A stretch of 5,217 nt of DNA from NCBI GenBank assembly GCA_946187025.1, contig CAMHPM010000145.1, positions 1 to 5,217 on the forward strand. Direction: 5' to 3'. The notes under the pieces were generated by a model. That model was not told the DNA's origin, did not search any database, and saw only the letters and a program-made list of their open reading frames with translations. Each line of letters opens with the position of its first letter. The stretch's first letter is position 1. Of this stretch, positions 1 to 5,217 are shown in pieces. The DNA is from an uncultured Prevotellaceae bacterium. GTDB taxonomy: Bacteria > Bacteroidota > Bacteroidia > Bacteroidales > Bacteroidaceae. The position numbers and the translations under genes are program-made.

Positions 1-115
1 CAAGTATGTATGGGTTAAGATATCCTGACTGTGCTTTCACCACATCGTCGAGCACCATGCTGTTGATGCCTACATGCCCTGTGGCGTACTTTCTGAAATC
101 ATCATTAATAGTCAT
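1..115 (-). CDS. clpP: ATP-dependent Clp protease proteolytic subunit ClpP, N-terminal fragment
   Basis: Only the first 38 codons are in the window; the gene runs off the left edge. The ATG is at 115-113 and the peptide begins MTINDDFRKYATGHVGIN, then carries VLDDVV and SGYLNPYIL. As I recall them, Bacteroidales ClpP proteins start with the same DFRKYAT...MVLDDV...GYLNPYIL pattern. This part is the propeptide/axial-loop end, so the Ser-His-Asp catalytic triad is not visible here. ClpP forms a cytoplasmic tetradecameric protease chamber fed by ClpX or another Clp ATPase. No Shine-Dalgarno precedes the ATG; the leader is A/T-rich, as is usual in Bacteroidetes. The gene has its own consensus promoter at 166-196. 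tig, its usual upstream neighbour, lies about 3.6 kb away beyond two envelope genes. Identification rests on a short but distinctive stretch. Confidence 0.88.
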   Translation of the reverse strand, partial: MTINDDFRKYATGHVGINSMVLDDVVKAQSGYLNPYIL

Positions 116-165
116 TTCGTTGTATTTTTATTAGTTTTTATTGCTTTATTCACGTTTTCTGCCCT

Positions 166-196
166 CAAAGGTAAGAAAAAAACTTGAACTGCCAAA
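166..196 (-). promoter_or_regulatory. Bacteroidetes-type promoter of clpP
   Basis: On the minus strand a -33 element TTTG (193-196) is followed by a 19-base spacer and a -7 element TACCTTTG (166-173), a perfect match to the TTTG-N19/21-TAnnTTTG consensus of the Bacteroidetes primary sigma factor. Transcription would start near 160 and give a leader of about 45 bases that is very A/T-rich and lacks a Shine-Dalgarno. The -33 box starts 12 bases beyond the stop codon of the upstream lipoprotein gene. The match is seen in the sequence; activity is inferred. Confidence 0.8.
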
Positions 197-208
197 CACT
201 TTTATTAT

Positions 209-1711
209 TTATTTATAGAATTTTGCTTGTACAGGTGCCTTTTGTACCGCAACGGCCAGTTCCTGGGGCGAAAACTTAACAGGTTCGACCATGAACTCGG
301 TTGCATTGAAGCTCTTCATGAACTTTTTGTTGAACAGGGGGTCGGACTGTGGCACCGCAAAGGGTTTATGTTCTTTTCCGTTCTTGTCGAAATAGCCGAT
401 ATAAGCCCTGGTGTAGTTTCCGTCCTCACGTCGTGTGCTAAACACGATCCATCTTCCGTTGCTGCTCCAGGCGTGGTACGAATCGGTCTCCTGACTGTTC
501 ATATCGGTAAGGCTTCGTTCTTCCATTGTCTGCAGGTCGATTACATGCAGGTCGCTGCTCCTGTGCCACACGTGGAAGTATCCATAGTCGGCCAGTCCGA
601 ACAAGAGGTAGCGTCCGTCGGGACTTACTCGTGGGAAGGATGCACTCTTGCCTATAGTGCTTGCCTTAAACACGGTGTCGGCCTCGCCTATTGTTCGGGT
701 CTTTACATCATACGGATGGCGTACTATGTCGTACAGGATTCTGTCGTAGTGATTGCCCAGGTCGTAATGGGTGCCAGCTGCATCGATTGGGAAATATGCC
801 GTGCAATAATACAGCATATCTCCTTTGGGCGACCATCCCGGAGTTGTCTCATACCAGTCTTTAGTCTTGCGCACAGTCTGTATCTCGTTGGTATCTACAT
901 AGTAGAGCACCATGTCGCTCAGCGTGTCGAGCACTTCTATCTTGTGCTTCGGGCCGTCGATAAGGAATGCCTGCACTGTGTGGTCGAGCGAATAGGCTAT
1001 GACGGGTTCCGACGGATGCCATGCCGGATATACGCCGGCACCGATGGTTGAGTCGGTCTTCAGATTGTACTTTACGGCCTTTCCGCCAGTCACAATCACG
1101 GTGCCGCCTTTATTGTGCCTCACATGGAACTGGAAATTATCGGTGTGATAGTTCTGATATGAGTGGCAATTGACGCATTGGTAGGAAGTTTCTGCGTCCT
1201 GCATGTTTATCTCTTCATTGGAATATATCACACTCTCGTCGTAATTCGTAAGATTACGTTGGCGGAGTGTTATGCTGCCATAGTTCTTGTAGCTCGGTTC
1301 GATGATACGATATGAGATATACTCGTCGATCGGTTCTTCGGCCACAGATATCGTGAATGGTCTGTAGTGTTCCCATCCTTCACGTGTCTTGGCATAGACT
1401 GTCACGCTGAGTTCGGAGCCTTTGTTTTGCTCCACCAGTTGGTGCCACTTGCTTTCGCCGAACGTGGCATCCACGCCTCCGGCAACGATTTGCTGTCCGT
1501 CACGTCCCTCGACCACTGTTACGAAGTCGGTTGCCGTCGTGTCGTTTATATGGAAGTTGCATGGTGCTATATTGGGTGGAATCACAACTTCGGTGTAGTC
1601 GGGGAATATCGACACGTTTTTATTATTATCGCGCGCGTCGCGCGGAACCTCCGGCGTACACGATGCAATCAGCATTGCGAGGCTTATCAAAGTGATGATG
1701 TATGTTTTCAT
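209..1711 (-). CDS. CXXCH-containing TolB/PD40-like beta-propeller lipoprotein, function unknown
   Basis: The predicted product is a 500-residue envelope lipoprotein. The start chosen is the ATG at 1711-1709: it opens directly into a lipoprotein signal peptide (MKTYIITLISLAMLIASC) with lipobox IASC and lipidated Cys18, and lies 14 bases after the preceding stop. An upstream ATG at 1774 would add 21 residues, overlap the neighbouring gene and bury the signal. Residues 19 to about 130 look beta-rich, possibly Ig-like. Residues 179-183 are CVNCH, a CXXCH c-type heme-attachment motif, followed by a His-rich FHVRH segment. Residues about 228-426 carry four PD40/TolB-type repeats: PAWHPSEPVIAYS, PGWSPKGDMLYY, PRVSPDGRYLLF and HAWSSNGRWIVF, indicating a partial or full beta-propeller. 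From memory, related Bacteroidetes proteins keep the CxNCH and PaWHP motifs, so the heme site seems to be a family trait. No acidic surface-export signal follows Cys18, so a periplasm-facing position is more likely. Substrate and partner are unknown; the tightly linked membrane protein upstream is the best candidate partner. Confidence 0.85.
   Translation of the reverse strand: MKTYIITLISLAMLIASCTPEVPRDARDNNKNVSIFPDYTEVVIPPNIAPCNFHINDTTATDFVTVVEGRDGQQIVAGGVDATFGESKWHQLVEQNKGSELSVTVYAKTREGWEHYRPFTISVAEEPIDEYISYRIIEPSYKNYGSITLRQRNLTNYDESVIYSNEEINMQDAETSYQCVNCHSYQNYHTDNFQFHVRHNKGGTVIVTGGKAVKYNLKTDSTIGAGVYPAWHPSEPVIAYSLDHTVQAFLIDGPKHKIEVLDTLSDMVLYYVDTNEIQTVRKTKDWYETTPGWSPKGDMLYYCTAYFPIDAAGTHYDLGNHYDRILYDIVRHPYDVKTRTIGEADTVFKASTIGKSASFPRVSPDGRYLLFGLADYGYFHVWHRSSDLHVIDLQTMEERSLTDMNSQETDSYHAWSSNGRWIVFSTRREDGNYTRAYIGYFDKNGKEHKPFAVPQSDPLFNKKFMKSFNATEFMVEPVKFSPQELAVAVQKAPVQAKFYK
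1163..1177 (-). other. CXXCH heme-c attachment motif (codons 179-183 of the lipoprotein)
   Basis: Read on the minus strand, the codons are TGC GTC AAT TGC CAC, giving Cys-Val-Asn-Cys-His. CXXCH is the canonical site where a cytochrome c maturation system joins heme through two thioethers, with the His as proximal ligand. The protein has a lipoprotein signal and so would be exported to where maturation occurs, which fits. It is the only CXXCH in the protein. No distal ligand can be assigned from sequence alone; a His or Met nearby is possible. The same motif could instead bind a metal or form a disulfide. Confidence 0.65.
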
Positions 1712-1725
1712 GTCAGTCGTTTTTT

Positions 1726-3525
1726 TCAGTCGAAAACCACTCCCTTGCGCGAGTCGTTGAAATAGTAGTTCCAATATGTGCCGGGACAGAGTGCTGCAAG
1801 TGTGTTAACATCGCCCATCGTCGGTGCGGTGAGCAGTCGTGCCAGCAGGTCTTGATTGCGTTCAAACTGCTGACACACCGCTCCCTGCGGCCCTACCATG
1901 AGCTTTATCTGCGCCATCAGCGAGGCATTATTTTTCTTCAGTGCATAGAGCAGTGCGGCTTCCTGTACATGCCGTGGCAGTGTCATGCCCGGATTTGCCT
2001 TTTCCTGGGCAAGCACAATCTGCCAGAACTCGTTTTCCTTGTGCATTATCATACATGCAGCCAGACACAGTTCGGCACGCTTCGGTGTAAGGGCATATAG
2101 GTTGGTGAAGTATTTCAGCAGTAGGTATTCGCAATACTCGGTATTGTCTATCGCCCCTTGAGGCACCAGTACTATCTGCCGGTGCATCATGTAAGCCGAG
2201 TCGGCTCGCAGTGTCTCGGGCGAAAGCAGGCGGCGTTGTGTGTGGGCCCAGTCTTTGTAATAGAGTGTGTTGTCGAGCATGGAAAGATATTTATCGGCAA
2301 GTTCTGTCTCGTGGTTATACAATACGTTTTTTGCCATGATTTGTATGTCGGCATACGATGGTTTGTACATCACCATGCGTTCCATAGCCCATCGGTATGA
2401 GAAGTTCCAGAAGGTGTAATGCTGGAAGACTTTTGCTCCGGTGATATATGTGTTCATGCGCAGGTTCACCGACTTTACCGTGTCGGTATTCCACGAATAC
2501 TGGAACATCTTGTCGAGCAGTTCGCCGCGTTTCCACAGTTCGATGTTACGATACATCACTATCGAACGTATAGGCCGCTGCTGTGTCGTACATAGTTCCA
2601 ACACGCGATTGTCTTCTCCCGTCCCGTAGGCGTGTTCTACGGCCAGCAGGGTTTTGAAGTTGGAGTCGTTGAAGCGTAGCATTGGTACCAGTGCGACAGC
2701 TGCAGCTGCCACTGCACATGATATGACTGTTGCCATTCGTGGTTTCATTTTGCCGGCCGCTCTTGCCAGTAGCGGCAACATGAGGCTGAAGGCAAAGGCC
2801 ACATATAGTGGCATCCACGTCAGCTGTGTCTTGAAATAGTCTTTGAAAGGTAGCCCGGCAATCATGCAGAAATGGCTGTTGAAGTTTGGAAAGAGCCATT
2901 GTGCTTCTATATATGGGACGAATGCCATCGGCACCAGTGTCAGTAGAATGATTAACTTGTCAAAACGCAACATGAGAGGCATCGCAGCTGCCATGAGTGC
3001 ATAGAACCCCAGGAACGGATAGAGCAGCACGAGCACTGCCATGCTCCATGCATATCGTATCCACCGGTTCTTGAGCCTTACCGACACGGCTGTGAGCAGT
3101 GTGGCCAGCATCATTCCTACTATTGGCGAGAACAGATTGCCATAGTGTCGGGTGCCGAATAGTCCGTAGTCCCACCCCACGACAAATGCCACCACCAGCA
3201 CCGACGGCACGAGTGTAAGGGCCGACAGCTGCCTTGGCACACGCCAGACAGCCTGCGCAATCCATGCCAAGGCGGTGAGCAGCAGCACAAACAGGCCGAT
3301 GCCGGCCAACGGATGGAAGGCAAACTGAGTGAGGAAACTGCCCACGTAGGGAGCCACCCATCCGGGATAGGCGGCTACGCGGTCGAAGAAGTACGAGTCA
3401 TAGACGAAAAAGTCTTGGCTCTGCACCACATAGAACAGGTCCTGGGAGGTGATGGCCAGATAGGCAAACGCAAGGACTGCAAAGACGACCAGCGGAATTA
3501 TCCGTTGCAGATATTGTTTTTTCAT
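1726..3525 (-). CDS. DUF6057-like polytopic membrane protein with helical C-terminal domain
   Basis: A 599-residue protein of unknown function starting at the ATG at 3525-3523 (MKKQ, then a hydrophobic segment). About eight or nine membrane spans can be read at residues roughly 8-26, 70-93, 101-118, 131-149, 158-175 (perhaps continuing as a second helix to 186), 190-206, 233-255 and 264-283. The first loop contains YPGWVAPYVGSFLTQFAFHP, which resembles the PGG-aeYlg-FLtQFFy pattern I associate with the Bacteroidetes DUF6057 family. Residues about 285-599 are soluble and mostly helical, possibly TPR-like; NIELWKRGELLDKMFQY fits the family's N-al--kGrL-d-mF-y pattern. No catalytic motif is recognised. 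The gene has a consensus promoter and its stop is 14 bases before the start of the lipoprotein gene, so the two probably form one operon. It is not a known partner of tig or clpP. The family assignment is from memory of the pattern; the membrane topology is the firmer statement. Confidence 0.85.
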   Translation of the reverse strand: MKKQYLQRIIPLVVFAVLAFAYLAITSQDLFYVVQSQDFFVYDSYFFDRVAAYPGWVAPYVGSFLTQFAFHPLAGIGLFVLLLTALAWIAQAVWRVPRQLSALTLVPSVLVVAFVVGWDYGLFGTRHYGNLFSPIVGMMLATLLTAVSVRLKNRWIRYAWSMAVLVLLYPFLGFYALMAAAMPLMLRFDKLIILLTLVPMAFVPYIEAQWLFPNFNSHFCMIAGLPFKDYFKTQLTWMPLYVAFAFSLMLPLLARAAGKMKPRMATVISCAVAAAAVALVPMLRFNDSNFKTLLAVEHAYGTGEDNRVLELCTTQQRPIRSIVMYRNIELWKRGELLDKMFQYSWNTDTVKSVNLRMNTYITGAKVFQHYTFWNFSYRWAMERMVMYKPSYADIQIMAKNVLYNHETELADKYLSMLDNTLYYKDWAHTQRRLLSPETLRADSAYMMHRQIVLVPQGAIDNTEYCEYLLLKYFTNLYALTPKRAELCLAACMIMHKENEFWQIVLAQEKANPGMTLPRHVQEAALLYALKKNNASLMAQIKLMVGPQGAVCQQFERNQDLLARLLTAPTMGDVNTLAALCPGTYWNYYFNDSRKGVVFD

Positions 3526-3568
3526 TCTTATGAATTATGGCAGAATTATCTGTTGGGTTATTATCCGT

Positions 3569-3600
3569 CAAAGTTATGCTTTTTCTTCGAAACAGACAAA
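3569..3600 (-). promoter_or_regulatory. Bacteroidetes-type promoter of the membrane protein/lipoprotein operon
   Basis: On the minus strand TTTG (3597-3600), a 20-base spacer and TAACTTTG (3569-3576) match the Bacteroidetes primary sigma consensus exactly. Transcription should begin near 3563, leaving a leader of about 38 bases before the ATG at 3525. It sits just after the tig terminator, so the operon is an independent transcription unit. No Shine-Dalgarno is present in the leader. Confidence 0.82.
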
Positions 3601-3630
3601 TATTATAAGAAAAACTTTCGTATATAACTA

Positions 3631-3667
3631 AAAAAAAGCATCCCATCGGGCGATGAGATGCTTTTTA
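3631..3667 (-). terminator. Intrinsic terminator of tig
   Basis: A hairpin lies about 27 bases after the tig stop codon. GCATC (3638-3642) pairs with GATGC (3657-3661); after one C-A mismatch, CATC (3644-3647) pairs with GATG (3652-3655) around a four-base loop (3648-3651). Flanking A and T runs (3633-3637 with 3662-3666) extend the stem. In the tig direction the stem ends in seven U residues (3631-3637). The other strand also ends in five T residues, so the structure could stop transcription both ways, but no converging gene is seen. Confidence 0.88.
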
Positions 3668-3693
3668 TGTATATTTTATTCTGTCGGAAAGTC

Positions 3694-5031
3694 TTATTCC
3701 TCAAACAGTTTGTTAAACTCGGCCGGAGTCACATTCTTTGTCTTCAGGCTTACAATATCCTTGAGTGCAGTGCCGAGCTTCACCTCGATGCAACGGTCGA
3801 TGAGGTTATCGACTGTCTCGCGTTTCTTCATCATTTCCTTCACCGAGCCGTCGAGGTATTCGTCAGGGATGTTCATCATGCCGTATTGTGCAAACTGCAT
3901 ACGTGTCACGTCTTTTGCCATCTCAATCACATCTTTGTCGTCAACCTTCACTCCGGTTTGCTCCACGAGCTGTTCCTTGACGAGGTGCCATGTCAGTTCC
4001 TCTATGCTCTTCTCATAGTTCTCTTCCACCTTCTTTTCGTCGCCTTCAGCGTTGTTGAGCATGATTTTCTTCAGTTTCTCGTCTGGGAATTCGAGTTTTC
4101 CGAGTTTCTTGGTGACATAGTTGCGCACGTCGATGAGGAATCTGAAGTCGGAATCCTTGGCATATCGGTCTTCGATGCCCTGGCGTATCTTCTTGCGGAA
4201 GTCGTCTTCGGTCTTCACGTCGCCGCCCGGGAACACTTGCTGGAAGAGTTCTTCAGTCAGGTCGCCCGGCACGAAGCGTGTGATTTCGGTGATTTGGAAG
4301 TTGAAGTCGCCCTTGTGTTCGCCAACGGTTTCCTTCTCCACCTTCATGAGCGATGCCAGCTCGGTTTCGTTGCCCTCGTAGGCTGTGGTCGGGTTGAAAC
4401 GTATGATGTCGTTCACCTTTGCACCTTCGAAGAGTTTCTTCTGGTCGTCGTTCTTCATGTATTTAGGCAGCATCACCACGCCTTCGGCTGTAACAGGAGT
4501 TTCGACATCGAGTTCGGTCATCACACCCTTCAGCATATCGTTGTCCTGATAGTCATCCACAGGCTTGTAGCTTCCGCCTCTCTGACGATACATATCGACC
4601 TGCTGGTCAATCATTTCGTCGGTCACCTCGACGTTGTAATACTCCACCTTGTCTTTCTTTGTGAGCTCAACCTTGAACTCAGGGGCAAGTGCAAGCTCAA
4701 ACTTGAAGGTGAATGTGCCACCTTCAACGAGTTCCACATTCTGGTTGGCCTCGGTCGAGATAGGCTCACCCAGCATGTTCACCTTGTTGTCGCGTATATA
4801 GTTGTAGAGCGATTCCTGCAGAACCTTGTTTACTTCTTCGGCCAGGATTGACATGCCATACTGCTTCTTGATGAGTCCCTCGGGCACCATGCCTTTACGG
4901 AATCCAGGCACGTTGGCCTTCTTTCTGAAATCCTTGATTGCTGCCTTTACTTTGTCCTGATAGTCTTCGGGCTGGATTTCGGCTGTAACGACGGCGTTCA
5001 CCGCGTCGGTCTTTTCTAACGTAATATTCAT
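3694..5031 (-). CDS. tig: Trigger factor, ribosome-associated chaperone
   Basis: A 445-residue protein, close to the usual length (E. coli about 432). Trigger factor binds the ribosomal exit tunnel at protein L23 and shields nascent chains in the cytoplasm. The N-terminal ribosome-binding domain (about 1-115) carries the signature VPGFRKGMVP at 41-50; GFRK falls at 43-46 as in E. coli. Residues about 150-255 hold the position of the FKBP-like prolyl isomerase domain but are strongly diverged: I cannot trace the usual FKBP aromatic pocket with confidence, so isomerase activity is doubtful. Residues about 116-149 and 256-445 form the arm-rich, charged chaperone body, including LTEELFQQVFPGGDVKTEDD, a typical entry to the C-terminal domain. 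The start ATG (5031-5029) gives MNITLEKTDA, a normal trigger-factor N-terminus. A -7 promoter element lies upstream and a strong terminator downstream, so the gene appears monocistronic. Product identification is firm; loss of isomerase function is inference. Confidence 0.96.
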   Translation of the reverse strand: MNITLEKTDAVNAVVTAEIQPEDYQDKVKAAIKDFRKKANVPGFRKGMVPEGLIKKQYGMSILAEEVNKVLQESLYNYIRDNKVNMLGEPISTEANQNVELVEGGTFTFKFELALAPEFKVELTKKDKVEYYNVEVTDEMIDQQVDMYRQRGGSYKPVDDYQDNDMLKGVMTELDVETPVTAEGVVMLPKYMKNDDQKKLFEGAKVNDIIRFNPTTAYEGNETELASLMKVEKETVGEHKGDFNFQITEITRFVPGDLTEELFQQVFPGGDVKTEDDFRKKIRQGIEDRYAKDSDFRFLIDVRNYVTKKLGKLEFPDEKLKKIMLNNAEGDEKKVEENYEKSIEELTWHLVKEQLVEQTGVKVDDKDVIEMAKDVTRMQFAQYGMMNIPDEYLDGSVKEMMKKRETVDNLIDRCIEVKLGTALKDIVSLKTKNVTPAEFNKLFEE

Positions 5032-5086
5032 CTCAGTGAGTTTCTGTTTTCTATTATTCTGTTATCGTTTTTATAGTTTCGGGGTG

Positions 5087-5094
5087 CAAAGTTA
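5087..5094 (-). promoter_or_regulatory. -7 promoter element of tig
   Basis: TAACTTTG on the minus strand is a perfect TAnnTTTG -7 box, identical to that of the membrane-protein operon. A matching TTTG -33 box is not present 19-21 bases upstream, so recognition may rest on the -7 element or an activator. The predicted transcript starts near 5080 and has a leader of about 50 bases. Confidence 0.62.
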
Positions 5095-5217
5095 CGAAAA
5101 ATAAATGAAACAGACGTCATGAATACTGAATAAATTGCACTTTACCTCCTGAAAGCCACCCTGAAACACTCGAAAACGGGCGTCGGCACAGAACGTGTAT
5201 GCCACGTTTCTTCACAG
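5095..5217. other. Non-coding sequence upstream of tig, no gene recognised
   Basis: Short open stretches only. One minus-strand frame is open from the window edge (5216) to a TAA at 5142-5144 for 24 codons and could be the tail of an upstream gene, but its composition is not convincing. A 6-base inverted repeat (AACGTG 5192-5197, CACGTT 5203-5208) with a five-base loop is present without a T-run, so it is not a convincing terminator for either strand. Confidence 0.4.

Noticed and set aside
227..1051. A 274-codon plus-strand open frame opposite the lipoprotein gene
   Set aside because: It is antisense to a gene with a signal peptide, heme motif and repeated PD40 motifs; it has no promoter, and its protein has no recognisable domain.
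1712..1774. An upstream ATG that would lengthen the lipoprotein by 21 residues
   Set aside because: It lies inside the preceding gene and places a charged stretch ahead of a perfect lipoprotein signal; the ATG at 1711 gives a signal peptide of normal length.
2960..3361. Minus-strand open frames of 133 and 67 codons inside the membrane-protein gene
   Set aside because: They are alternative frames of the same strand, rich in Cys, Arg and Gly, and are explained by the codon pattern of the 599-residue protein.
3521..3534. Small hairpin TTCAT-TCTT-ATGAA covering the start codon of the membrane-protein gene
   Set aside because: Five mostly A-T pairs would be too weak to control translation.
3658..4851. 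A 397-codon plus-strand open frame opposite tig
   Set aside because: It lies wholly antisense to an unmistakable trigger factor, begins inside the terminator hairpin, and its translation is a Cys/His/Leu/Val-rich composition typical of a shadow frame.
5191..5209. Inverted repeat AACGTG/CACGTT as a terminator or operator
   Set aside because: The stem is only six pairs, has no following T-run on either strand and no known regulator match; it could be chance.

Overview
The window comes from a member of the Bacteroidota, most likely the order Bacteroidales. Three things point there: the N-terminus of ClpP, promoters of the TTTG-N19/20-TAnnTTTG type used by the Bacteroidetes primary sigma factor, and A/T-rich leaders without Shine-Dalgarno sequences. 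A DUF6057-like membrane protein and a CXXCH-bearing TolB-like lipoprotein, both typical of this phylum, support the call. The genus cannot be fixed from the sequence.

All four genes lie on the minus strand, so transcription runs from high to low coordinates. From right to left: an untranslated region (5032-5217) with the tig promoter; tig, trigger factor (5031-3694); a strong intrinsic terminator (about 3631-3667); a consensus promoter (3569-3600); a 599-residue polytopic membrane protein (3525-1726); 14 bases further on, a 500-residue lipoprotein with one c-type heme motif and a predicted beta-propeller (1711-209); a second consensus promoter (166-196); and the first 38 codons of clpP (115-1), which continues beyond the left edge.

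tig and clpP (usually followed by clpX) form a widespread protein-quality-control neighbourhood: trigger factor meets nascent chains at the ribosome and ClpP is the protease chamber of ClpXP. Here the pair is split by a two-gene cell-envelope operon with its own promoter. The membrane protein and the lipoprotein are tightly spaced and probably co-transcribed, so they are likely to act together at the inner membrane/periplasm. Their biochemical function is unknown. The possible c-type heme on the lipoprotein is the most informative clue.

No RNA gene, CRISPR array, insertion sequence or other mobile element was recognised. The plus-strand open frames all lie opposite convincing minus-strand genes and are treated as shadows.
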